From contig OY992834.1 in NCBI GenBank assembly GCA_963921425.1, positions 6,448,001 to 6,512,000 on the forward strand: 64,000 nt of DNA. Reading direction: 5' to 3'. The DNA is from Dryas octopetala (taxonomy: Eukaryota; Streptophyta; Magnoliopsida; Rosales; Rosaceae). This document shows positions 24,237 through 35,700 of this stretch, in pieces. Each line of letters begins with the position of its first letter. Position 1 is the first letter of the stretch. Below the pieces are notes generated by a model that was not told the origin of the DNA, did not search any database, and saw only the letters and a program-made list of their open reading frames with translations. The translations under genes were made by a program, and so were the position numbers.

Positions 24237-26490
24237 AAAAGGCTGCTGCTTTTCCTAGTTACATCGAAGAAGCTACTGGGTACACAATTCAGTTTTCAAA
24301 ATTTACTTGGATTGATGTTGGTGCTCGTGTATTTTTTTTCTTATATTTCTTATTCTTATTATTATTATTATTATAGGATAAGCAAGCATCCTCATGTTTG
24401 TAAATTCAAGGTTTCAGCCATGTGCAGAGCCTATTCATTGCAATGACCTCTCACCTCACTCTTGCTCTTATCGGCAGTTCTTGAACCACTTTATTTCATG
24501 GTGAGCTCTAATTTTTCATCCTTACTGTTAAGTTTCATTATCTGCTAATATCTCAAGATCCTGGATCATAGATATCATTGTGTATGATGGAATTTGACAC
24601 GCCAATATCTCAATTCTCAAGAGATTCATCACAAAATAGAAGTCAGCTGAATTGCATGTGTGTATGTGCATGCACTTGCATGCTTGGGAGGGACTAATTT
24701 CAATCACATAGATTTTCTGACACAATTTTCTTTTTCTCTTCTCAGGTAACTTTATTTCTTTTCTACTTGGTGGTATTCTTGAAAGTGCAGGTTGACTTGC
24801 TTCTTCTGAATTGCAAATACCATACCATAAAACAGAATCAATTTCTATCCACCACTTGTTAGTGATTGGATATAGTGGAAGCCTCACCATTGTAACTGAC
24901 ACAACGGTGCTCTTCATGTGCTACCTTGACCAAACAAATTTTGAAACCTTTAGATGTTTTAGCATGCAAAGATGCTTCCGTAAATAGAAAGGATTTCGAT
25001 CTGCAAGGTTATTAGTTGAGCCTAATGTGCTCTTGCTAACCTGTAATACTTGTACTAAATGAGAGTAGCAGTGAGTGGGTGCTTTCAACATTTTTCTTTA
25101 GAGTTGGGGAGGTATTGGGAAGGGGATCCGCTTGATGAAATTTTCTTTCTTATATTGTTTATTGATTGGAAATATTGGATGAGGTGGTACATAAAGGACA
25201 TCCATCGCTTGTCTATTCTATTCCCGGAAAGAAATAAACATGCAATGAAGCAATCTGCAGTATTTCAATTGTAAGAGGTCAGGAATGGGGAACCATTGCA
25301 TTAGTGAATGGAATTATAGTAATGATTTGGAAATTCCCCTACCCTACACATGTTTGATTCTGTACAAGATGAATGCCTAACCATTTTCTTCTGCAGTGAC
25401 TTTAGACAGAGACGGGAAGAAGAGATAGATGCCAAGGTGAAGTATGCAAAAGTGCTAATAGATTAGTTCAAGTGTTTAACTGTTTAAAAATGTATCATAT
25501 TCCCCACTTTCCATTATGTGATGTTTCTGCAATATTTGGGTACGTTTGTTTTGAATTTGAATTTTGTGTTAGAGTACGTACAGGGGACATCTTTGAAAAG
25601 CAGCAGCCGGATTGAATTGGACTGCAGGAATATGACTTATGAACCATGTTACAAACTTTATAAATAACCACTGAACAACATTTTTTGTGATGGGAATTGA
25701 ATGTATTCTTTTCCACAAAAATTTTTAAAAAAAGAAAGAAGAATTGAATGTATTTTTGCTGGGATGATATGCCTCCTCTGTTTGTGACATACCATACGTA
25801 CCGACAAAAACAAGCAACAAAAGCCTCACCATATTTGTGCCCTCTTTTTGGTCGCGTACACCATTTTTATGCTTTCCAAGTTAAACATATCTAAACAAAA
25901 CCATAACAATATTGCATACGTTCTCTCTCTAAGAATACACCCCGTTTGCAAAACCCTTCCATTACTTGCAAGAAACGTACCCAAGTATTAACACAAGGTA
26001 TATATGAAAAAACAGAAATCAAAACTCATCATCGATCTCCCTACTATTTTCTTGTCAAGTTCTTCGTACCTTCCAAATAGGCTTTTCCCCTGCTAATTAT
26101 CAACCACAATAACGGATTATGAATCTTTTTTATAGGTCATATGATATGGATAGTGATTTCAATTTGATGATGGGTTAGTCTAATAAATCAAATATGAATT
26201 AGAAGTAATGATTAATAATAATTTGATGCCACTTAATATAATTAGTCGGATAATTTTGATCCTATATTAATCTCTCAAGGGATCTGATTTGATTCAATCT
26301 GAATAAAATGATAAACATATGGCTTGATAAGTTGAATGTGGTTTACAATCAGTACATATATAATGTAATTGTAAATTCAATACTTATATTAGATTTAAAC
26401 CCCTTTAAGTGTGGGTATTTCCTTTATAAACATTTGAATTGATATGTAGATAGAGTCTGAGATGCTATGATTTAGTAATTAGTGGTAGTG
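24237..26490. other. SIZ1 3' region and intergenic DNA
   Basis: About 2.25 kb. The first few hundred bases are probably the SIZ1 3' UTR, with an ATT trinucleotide run near 24355-24375. No supported gene follows. A minus-strand open frame at 24528-24917 (129 codons) has no recognisable motif or signal and looks like chance. Confidence 0.5.
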
Positions 26491-26811
26491 TTACAAGTTA
26501 CAACAGATACCGGCGCAGACCCCAAGAGGCAAAATTCCAAAGGGAATGCAGTAACACCCATTTTTGCAAGGGAGGAGCCAACTATTGCATGGGGCACCAT
26601 TACACCCAAACCCAACTCTATTACTCCTCTTGCTAACTACTTCATCTTCATCACCTTCTACTTCTACCCTGTTACTGTTACTGTCAGTAACTCCATTGCC
26701 ATCATCGCTGCTGCTGGGCACTAATTCATGATTCTTACTGCCGACAAAAGAAACAAAGGTGGAGACAAATAGTATTAGCACCATGGCCAAACTCGCCTTC
26801 TTACTCTCCAT
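26491..26811 (-). CDS. Small secreted cysteine-rich peptide, knottin-like (albumin-1/leginsulin-like)
   Basis: An intronless 106-aa precursor on the minus strand. Residues 1-25 form a clear signal peptide (MESKK then a hydrophobic stretch). Residues 26-60 are an acidic Ser/Asp/Glu-rich spacer ending in a dibasic KR (61-62). The mature-like C-terminus has eight cysteines at 70, 75, 82, 86, 88, 99, 103 and 104. The first six have spacing 4-6-3-1-10, close to the cystine-knot pattern of the albumin-1b (leginsulin) family, which is defensive or hormone-like in legumes; two extra Cys follow. The start is chosen at MESKK because a TATA box (26848-26855) lies only about 40 bp upstream, so a more distal in-frame codon at 26880 would be outside the transcript. 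The order spacer-then-knottin and the C-terminal CC are unlike the textbook albumin-1 precursor. Family assignment is tentative. Confidence 0.65.
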   Translation of the reverse strand: MESKKASLAMVLILFVSTFVSFVGSKNHELVPSSSDDGNGVTDSNSNRVEVEGDEDEVVSKRSNRVGFGCNGAPCNSWLLPCKNGCYCIPFGILPLGVCAGICCNL

Positions 26812-26847
26812 ATCATTTACACAATTGATAGCCATTGAACACATACA

Positions 26848-26855
26848 TATATATA
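26848..26855 (-). promoter_or_regulatory. TATA box of the knottin-like gene
   Basis: TATATATA on the minus strand, about 37 bp before the chosen ATG at 26811. The implied leader is very short, and this position decides the choice of start codon. Confidence 0.55.
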
Positions 26856-26993
26856 GATATGATAGAACCCATGATTGCATTTTCGTGACGGGAACTCTTT
26901 AACTTTTTTTTGGTACATACGTCGTGGGACTTGAAACTATTCAATTAATTAATTGGCCAAGAGCTTTTTCTTTTAATTCAATTAATTAAATAG

Positions 26994-27831
26994 AGTAAAT
27001 TACATTTTAGTATTTCAACTATACCATATTTTTCAAATTAGTACCTCGATTCTAAAAAGTTGCAAATTAATTCATCAACTTTCATTTTGTGATAATTTCA
27101 TAACTTTATTACACATTTCGTCAAAATGATCGTTAATTGTTGACGTGACCATTATGAAGTGTCCACTTGACTTTTTTTTTTTTTTTTTTCTGAAATCACG
27201 TGTGCAAAAAAACAATTAAAAAAGCTCTTTAAAACCTTACAAAAACTAAAAATCCCAAACCCATAACCCCTCTTCCCTCCCCACCCTCTCCACCTTCACC
27301 TATAGACAGTCCGAGTTCCAACAAGTTATCTCTGTCGATCCGGAAGACCCTATCTCTCACTCTCTCTCTCTCTCTCTCTCTCTTCTCTTTCGTTGCAGCT
27401 TCACCCAAATTCCCATTCTATTTTTTTTTTTAGCCATGGGAACTTATGCATTTCAATTTTCGGTTTGTATTTGTATTTAGAAGTGAAAATATCAACTTAA
27501 TCTTGAGGTCATCGACAAAGAGATGTCGTCAGAACTAGGACTGTCTGCAGGTAAGGGCAGGGAGGAAAAAGGGATTACGATTTTGGCTGTTTAAGGGGTT
27601 TTTTATATTTTTAATAATATTATTTTTATTTTATTTTTTGTAATGTTTTAAAAAGTTTTTTATATTATTTTTTTGCACACGTGGCTTAAAAAAAAGTCAG
27701 GTTGACACTTCATAATGACCACGTCAGCAATTAACGATCTTTTTTTGTTTTTTTTTCAGAATATGTAACAGAGGTATGAAATTACCACAAAATAAAAATT
27801 AAAAAATTTAGATTAAATACCAAATTTCACT
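26994..27831. mobile_element. 838-bp element with about 250-bp terminal inverted repeats
   Basis: The left arm (26994-27260) and right arm (about 27590-27831) are inverted, diverged copies. For example, GACCATTATGAAGTGTC on the left matches GACACTTCATAATGACC on the right, and CACGTGTGCAAAAAAA matches TTTTTTTGCACACGTG. The unique core (about 27265-27585) differs in composition: pyrimidine-rich, with a CT tract and intron-like CAG/GTAAGG and TTGCAG signals. This could be captured gene sequence (Pack-MULE-like). No clear target duplication or transposase is visible. Confidence 0.75.
27361..27383. repeat. (CT)n tract in the core of the long-TIR element
   Basis: A TC/CT run of about 11 units inside the unique core, of the kind common in plant leaders. 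It supports a captured promoter or 5' UTR. Confidence 0.9.
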
Positions 27832-28040
27832 AATGTTTTAAAAAAACAGTAAGGCTCAATATTGTTTTAGTTTTACTACTAATTTAATATGTTGCTTTTT
27901 AGATTAGGTCACAACTTTTTTTTGACAACTTGCTTGATTTTGTTAAGACTTTGTACAATTACTGACATATCCTTTTTACTATGTGAAAGAAAGCTTATGA
28001 AGAGTATCAACTTGGACTGCGTGTCGATCATTTATTGAAA

Positions 28041-28589
28041 GAGAAAAGTATAGATATGGTCAACTTATTTTATACGTAGTTCAATTTTATTCAACGATCT
28101 TTTTTAAGTTCTATTTTGGTCCACTAATTGTTTCATTTGTTCAATAAAAGTCCAGATTTATGACTTTAAATCCTTTGGGTTGTGTTTTCTTCAATTATAA
28201 TTGAAGTATAAATTATATTTCATCATTTCTTAATCATAAAAAAAAAATTTAGAGTATTAAAATCTAAGAGAATTGAGATTGAGTGAAGTTTGAAAAATTG
28301 GCAGTTTTGGGTACCCTACTTTGTGGTTAATTATCTTGAGTTTTAGAACTCCAATTTGAATGATCTTTATATGGTTGTAAAGAAGAAATGCATAGCTTTA
28401 AAACAAGTATATGTTTGTTGAATTTGGGTGAGATTTGATAGGGTAAAAGGTAGACCAAATTTGAGAAAACAAATTTGGACCTTTATTGAACAAGTGAAAC
28501 AGTTAGTGGACTAAAATAGAACTTAAAAAAGATTATGAACTAAAATTAAACTAGGTATAAAATAACTGGACTAAATATGTAATTTCCTC
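28041..28589. mobile_element. 549-bp inverted-repeat element with 10-bp target duplication (Mutator-like)
   Basis: TTTATTGAAA occurs at 28031-28040 and again at 28590-28599. Between them the ends are inverted: GAGAAAAGTA inward on the left, and the complement of TAATTTCCTC on the right. The similarity continues for more than 100 bp (AAGTTCTATTTTGGTCCACT against AGTGGACTAAAATAGAACTT). A 9-10 bp duplication fits Mutator-like elements. It has no coding capacity. Its right target copy touches the start of the tandem array. Confidence 0.85.
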
Positions 28590-28599
28590 TTTATTGAAA

Positions 28600-31362
28600 T
28601 ACACTTGGGATGTCACTAGGTACAATTTGAAATGCATCAATGGTATAAACAATTAAAATGCCTCAAGCAACGAATTGAAATTCTCAAAGAACGACTTCTG
28701 ATGCTCTAAGAAATGACTTGAGAATCTCCAGAGTATGACTTTGAAAGCGTAAAAACTTGACTTGCGATGTCACTAGATACAATATAAAATGCATCAAGAG
28801 TATAAAAATTTAAATTGTCTCGAGTTACGAACTGACATTCTCAAGGAACGACTTCAGATGTCCTAAAGAACGACTTCGGATGCCCTAAGGAACGACTTGA
28901 GATTCTCTAATGAACGACTTAAAAAACTCTTTAGTATGACTTTGGAATCATCATACCATGACTTAGGATGTCACTAGGTATAATTTGAAATGCATCAAGT
29001 GTATAAACGATTAAAATGTCTTGAGCTACGAACTGAAATTCTTAAGGAACGACTTCGGATGTCCTTAGCAACGACTTGAAAAACTCTATGGTATGACTTT
29101 GGAAGCGTCATACCATGATTTGGGATGTGACTAAGTATAATTTGAAATGCATCAAGGGTATAAATGATTAAATTGTCTCGATCTACGAACTGAAATTGTC
29201 AAGGAACGACTTGAGAAACTCTTTGGTATGACTTTAGAAGCATCGTACTATGACTTGGGTTATCACTAGATACAATTTGAAATGCATCAAGGGTATAAAC
29301 GATTAAAATGTCTCGAGTTACGAACTGAAATTTTCAATGAATGACTTCGGATGCCCTAAGGAACGGCTTGAGAAACTCTATGGTATGACTTTGGAAGCGT
29401 CATGCCATGACTTGGGATGTCAGTAGGTACAATTTGAAATGCATCAATGATATAAACGATTAAAATGTCTTGAGTTACGAAGTAAAATTTTCAAGAAATG
29501 ACTAGGGACGCCTTAAGGAACGACTTGATATTCCCTATGACACGACATATGAAACTCTAGGGTATAACTTTGGAAGTGTCAATACATGACTTGGATGTTA
29601 TTAGGTACAATTTGAAATGTATCAAGGGTATAAACCATTAAAATGCATCGAATTAAGAACTTAAATTCTCAAGGAACAACTTGCGATGCCTTAAGGAACA
29701 ACTTGATATGCCCTAAGACATGACTTGAGAAACTCTATGATATGACTTGAGAAACGTCAAAACATAACTTGAGATGTCATTAGAAAAAATTTGAAATGCA
29801 TTAATGGTATAAATAATTAAAATGTCTTAAGCAATTAACTGAAATTCTTAAAGAACGACTTCATATGCTTTAAGGAACGACTTGGGAATCTCCAGGGTAT
29901 GACTTTGGAAGAGTAAAAACTTAACTTGTGATGTCACTAGGTACAATATAAAATGCATAAAGAGTATAAAATTTTGAATTGCCTCGAGTTACGTACTGAA
30001 ATTTTTAAGGAACGACTTTAGATGCCCTAAGGAACGATTTGAGATTCCCTAGTGAACGACTTGAGAAACTCTTTGGTATGACTTTAGAAGCATCATACAT
30101 GACTTGAGATGTCACTAGGTATAATTTGAAATGCATCAATGGTATAAACGATTAAAATGTCTCGATCTACAGACTAAAATTCTCAAGGAATGACTTCGGA
30201 TGCCCTTAGGAATGACTGGAGATTCTCTAAGGAATGACTTGAGAAACTCTATGGTATGACTTTGGAAGCATCATACCATGATTTGAGATGTCACTAGGTA
30301 CAATTTAAAATGCATCAAGGGTATAAACGATTAAATTGTCTTGAGCTACGAACTAAAATTTTCAAGTTCGACTTCGGATGCCTTAAGAAACAACTTAAGA
30401 TTCCCTAAGGAACGACTTGAGATTCTCTAAGGAATGACTTGAGAAACTCTATGGTATGACTTTGGAAGTATTATACCATGACTTGGGATGTCACTAGTAC
30501 AATTTGAAATGCATCAAGAGTATAAACAATTAAAATGTCTTTGAAATTTTCAAGGAACGATTAGGAATGCTTTAAGGTTCGACTTGATATCTTTAAGGCA
30601 CAACATAGAAAACTCTAAGGCATGACTTTGGAAGTGTCAATACATGACTTGTGATATCACTAGGTACAATTTGAAATGCAGCAATGGTATAAACCATTAA
30701 AATGCATCGAGCTACGAACTGAAATTCTCAATGAACGACTTCAGATGCTCTAAGGGACGACTTGAGATGCCCTAAGGCACGGCTTGAGAAATTATAGGAT
30801 ATGACTTTGGAAACGTCAAAACATGACTTGAGATGTCACTAGGTACTATTTGAAATGCATCAAGGGTATAAACAATTAAAATGCCTCAAGCAATGATATG
30901 AAATTCTCAAAGAATTATTTCGGATGATCTAAAAAACAACTTGAGAATCTCTAGGATATGACTTTGGTAGTGTAAAAACTTGACTTGAGACGTCATTAGG
31001 TACAATATGAAATGCATCAAAAGTATACAAATTTAAATTGTCTCGAGCAACGAATTAAACTTTTTAAGGAACGACTTCGGATGTCCTAAGAAACGACTTG
31101 AGATTCCCTAATGACAACTTGAGAAACTCTTTGGTATGACTTTGGAATCGTTATACTATGACTTGAGATTTCACTAGCTACAATTTGAAATACATCAAGA
31201 GTATAAACAATTAAAATGTCTCAAGCTACGAATTGAAATTCTCAAGGAACGACTTTAGATGCCCTAAGGAACGACTTGAGATTTCCTAAGGAATGACTTG
31301 AAAAATTCTATTGTATGACTTTAGAAGCGTCATACCATGACTTGAGATATTACTAGGTACAA
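28600..31362. repeat. 2.8-kb nested tandem array with a degenerate 22-bp base unit
   Basis: Sixteen copies of a marker word AAATGCATC (or one-base variants) start at 28630, 28787, 28988, 29145, 29280, 29437, 29615, 29794, 29951, 30129, 30308, 30507, 30674, 30853, 31010 and 31188. Nearly all spacings are 135, 157, 178-179 or 199-201 bp, which is 6, 7, 8 or 9 times 22 plus 3. Within a monomer, successive 22-bp blocks are variants of GGAACGACTTGAG (…GGTATGACTTTGG…, …ACCATGACTTGGG…, …GGTACAATTTGAA…) and one block is 25 bp. There is no open frame through the array, as 22 is not a multiple of 3. It is a satellite-like non-coding array and begins right at the target duplication of the 549-bp element. 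Confidence 0.92.
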
Positions 31363-32149
31363 AAGAGGACTGTTAAGGGGACATAAGACATCATATCAAT
31401 TCCATGTTTTTTTTTTTTTTTTGAAAATGAAAACTTGTAAACAAAACAAACTCAAATGTGAATGGATTGAATTGAGGGACAAGAAATAGTCTAAGATAAT
31501 TGAAAGGATTATATTATTGGATTATTTGCACATTTATTCATGAATTGAAAGGATTATATTATTCGTCTCACTTCACTTCTTTGAAGTGTATTATTTTAAT
31601 TTACTCCTTGTAAGTTTCCTCTGTACTTCACATAACTCAAAATCGTCAAATTTGTCAATTTCAATTTTTGAATTGCTAATAATCATCACCCCACCGAACT
31701 TATACTTACAGTTAGATCGTGGATTTAAGTCTTACTCATCATTATCTTTACATTTCTTAATTTGTTTTTAAGTATTAATTTCTTTTAAAAAGAAAATTAT
31801 AAGTATAATGACAAAATGAAATTGTAGGTTTTGTTACTTTTGTGTGTCAAAAAAAAAAAAGAATTGTATGTTAAAAACTTAAAATGCTTAAATTAGACTT
31901 ATGAAAAGAAGAAGGAAAAAAAAAAAACTAAATTTGGTGAACGAAAAGTTCATTGAAGTCTAAGCAAAAAACAAAAAAAAAGCTGTCCATCTCTCTTTGT
32001 GTCTCTCACACACACACACTCCAACGCGCACAAGTAGGTGAAGCCGCGAAGGTGAGTAATAAAACCGACCTCAGCACAAAACATCAGTTTGGCGGAACGC
32101 AGTGGTCACTTTCCGCAGAGGTATCACTTCCTTTGTGTCTCTCACTTCA

Positions 32150-32194
<45 letters not shown>

Positions 32195-32727
32195 ATTATA
32201 CATTTCCCTCTCATCATATAATCTACTTGGTAATTTCTCTTTTTCTCTTCCTTTTAATAATTTTTTTTTATTTTATAAATTTCGTCGACTATTCAGATTG
32301 CTTAATGATGCTGATGATTATGTCAGGGTGTTTGCTATTTTCGTATTCTTTCTTATTTTCCATTTGGATAAGTAAGAATGAATTTGTTTTCTTCATTTGG
32401 TTCCCCATATAAAGCTTGGAAATTTAACCCAAGGTTAAGTTTAAGGTTTTAGTCATAATTGGTGTGGATTTACTGAGGTCAGGGGAAATCTTAAGCAGCT
32501 TAAAAATGTAATCTTTTAGTTTCTCTGTGGTTCTCTTCAAATTTTCTTAGCAACCAAACGGGTTCTAGTGTTACCATTATCTGAATGTCAGCAGTTGTAG
32601 CTAGCATGAGTAAACCTAACTGCAAAACTTAAGAGATGGGTTTTTTATTTTTTGGTTCTAATTCTTAGTGGGGGTGGTGATAAATGCTAATGGTTCTAAG
32701 CATGCCTGATGAAGATTGTAGGTCAAA
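31363..32727. other. Intergenic DNA and 5' leader of the taxilin gene
   Basis: After the array comes AT-rich DNA with poly-T and poly-A runs and a direct repeat of AATTGAAAGGATTATATTAT near 31499 and 31544. A leader-like exon appears around 31990-32120, ending CCGCAGAG/GTATCA. The first intron holds the CT microsatellite 32153-32190 and runs to the acceptor ATTGTAG at 32721, seven bases before the ATG. Open frames in 31953-32412 are artefacts of the CT tract. Confidence 0.55.
32153..32190. repeat. (CT)n microsatellite
   Basis: About 19 CT units at the start of the probable 5'-UTR intron of the taxilin gene. Confidence 0.95.
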
Positions 32728-35700
32728 ATGGAGAACCCAGATGCAAATCAGCTTCCTGAAGTGGATGCATTGCCAGATGGGTTTGTTGACAGCCCTACAG
32801 AACCGCTGGCTCCTCCAAATCCAACCTTTGACCAAGAGAAGCCTTCGGGTAATCATGAGGGTGATAATGCCTCGGAAATGGATCGTCCAAAAGAGCCTGT
32901 TGGCGAACTGGTTGCAAATGAGTTTCAAACAAGCCAGGGTGGGGCAGAGAAGACCCAGAAACTGAGAACCTTTCCTGTTCCATTGTCTGAAACAGATAGT
33001 TTTGATGGTTCAGTAGAATCAGTTCAAGTGCCCAAAAAGGCTTCTACAGAGCAGACAGAAGAAGGTACACTAGTTATGCCCAATTCAGCTGACTCTGTTT
33101 CTGAGGCTGCAGTTGGGGTATCTGGATGCAGTGAGGTAAATCAACAAGTTGAAGCAAGATGTCAAAGTTCAGAGAGATGTAAATATCATTACCTTGCAAT
33201 TTTTCTCCTTAAACTATTAACTCAAAATGTGTATTATATTGATTTCTGGTCCTTTTTATTTGAGTGTTTAACATTAGTTTGTGATCTTAATATGCCATTG
33301 CCTTTCAGCAAATGAAGGAGGCTCAGATGCACCAACAACCAATATGAAGGAAATATCTTCTGTGGAGAGTGTTGAAACTTTGAAAAGCAAGAAACAAGTT
33401 AGTAATGCATATTACTTGATATCTTTTTATATGATATCTATTTGTGTGCCTGTTGTTGTTGATCCTTGCAACCACCTATGCAAGATATCATGTGTGTGGT
33501 GTTCTTGTCTGAGACTGGTTTGCAATCTTCATTTGAAATGTATATAATGCACCCACACACACACTCACACGCACATAAATATATGCCTATCACATAAAAG
33601 AAAAACTTTAAATGTATATTTATATATGAATGCATTTGCTGATTTTACCTCAAAGTTATCGTTAAGGTTAGTAAGTTGTTCTAATTTTGCCTCAGGAAAC
33701 CATTGAAACCAAGCGTAAGAATACAAAGCGTACCTTTAAATCAGAAAAGGAGTTTATAGAGTTCACTTTGAAGTATCAACAAGTTCTTTCAGAAAGAGAT
33801 GGAGGTATTTTGAAAATAGTTGTATTAATGTGTAGACCTGGAACTTTTCCTAACAAATATAGTGATGTTTACACCTCAGATATGGGTTGTTGCAGAAGGA
33901 AACCATATCTTTGTTGCTGGTACAGTCAATGTTGAATGGATTTAAGTATATCACATTTATGTAGTGGTATATATATATATATTTTATGAGCTTTTGTTGT
34001 AGTATAATAGTTGTTGCAGAAACGGATTACTCACAGTCACACATATGATGTACTATCCTGTGTCACAATTTCCATGAAAACTATATGGGTGTATATAGTA
34101 TAGTCGCATGTTTGGTAATATCAATATATATATATTTGAGTAACATTGTAGATAGTTTTATTATTTATTCACTTACATCCTGTTTTCTTTTTAGCCATTG
34201 CTGTTCGAGATAAGCTTGAGTCATTGTGTAGGGAGTTACAACGCCAGAACAAATTGCTAATGGTATGCTATCCTTTACAGACTGCATTTCTTCAAATGAT
34301 TGTTTTTTGAACTTCATATTTGTTCCAGATGTGGATTATCATAGATATATCATCTCAGCTAAAGTCTTAACTTGTTTTGGATTCTGAATTTCTGATATGG
34401 TAAGTTGCAAAATTGATCTATACTCAATCACCCACCTAGAAACATTGATGGCTTCCTGATAATTTAACAGGATGAATGTAAACGGGTGTCAACAGAGGGG
34501 CAAAACTTGAGATTAGATTTGTCAGTCAAGTTCCAAGATGCAATAAAGGTACTACATTTATATGTGAAAAGGGGATTTTTTTTGTTTGCTTTTATTGCAC
34601 TACCTTTTCCTCGGGGGATTGAATTCGTGTTATGATATCATTTTGTCAATTGATGATTTGTACTAATTTTAAAGTTGAAAGGAAGTCTGATTAAACATTA
34701 TCATGATATCTTTTAAAGTCTAAACACTTGAAGTCCATGGTTTTCTTAACTTACAATTCCAAGTAAGTTTAAAAGGAAAAACAGACAAGATTTCTTGTTC
34801 TACTATGTTCTGTTATGATCATCAAGGTGCTCATGAGAGCACATGCAAACAATAAGGGTTCAGTTAAGTAACGAGTTATTATATTTTTTTCCCTGCATTG
34901 GAACTAGTTCTTTTTCATTTTAAAAGAAAAAATAATGGGTACAGCTCATTATTTGTTTCCTTAATGCAATTTTTAAATGATATCCTAATATAAAATTCTT
35001 TCGGTCATAGGATGTGAGCATTAAGCTAGATGAGCAAAAGGAAGAATGCCTCACTCAGCTAAAGGAGAATGAAATGTAAGACCTATATATTCTTGGGAGC
35101 ATTTGTAATTATTATCTTGTTGCATATTGAAATTACTTACCTTGGAGATCCCTTGCATCTGTGTGTCGATCAGACTAGACATTATTAATGCCATCAACTA
35201 AATGTCATACACTATTTGTTATGAAGGTCTGACAACTTAGCATCCAAATCTTTTTTAGTTGGCTTGGTTGATGTCACGTTTTACTTTGTTTTTGGCTATC
35301 TTTGTGCTTGAGTTCATCATAGATGGGCCTCTATAATTGTATCTTTATTGTGTTAAAATCAGTTTATTAACATTTGTTCATATTCAGGTTAAGAACTAAG
35401 CTACAGCAGCTCACCTATCAGTATGCTCTTTCTGAACAGCAATATGAACAGAAGGTAAAATTTGCCTGTAACTTGTACATTTGACGTTAGTTTGCTTACA
35501 ATAATTGTCTACTTTATTAAGAAGGGACTTAATGTTTTTTTAGTGGTTTTGGCTTCAAATGAACAGTTAAAGCAAAAATCACTGGAGCTTCAAATTGCTG
35601 ATTTGAAGATCAAGCAGCATGAAGAGAAATTAATCCAGGAACAGTCCCAGATGAAATTATATGCAGAACAAGTGTCACAATTACTATCAACTGAAAAGAA

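Noticed and set aside
24528-24917. 129-codon minus-strand frame after SIZ1
   Set aside because: No signal peptide, domain or codon pattern; probably chance.
28600-31362. CRISPR-like array
   Set aside because: The units are degenerate, contiguous 22-bp blocks with no unique spacers, and this is a plant nuclear region; it is a satellite-type tandem array.
31953-32412. Two long plus-strand frames over a CT tract
   Set aside because: Length comes from the Ser/Leu-rich reading of the (CT)n repeat; the region is leader and first intron of the taxilin gene.
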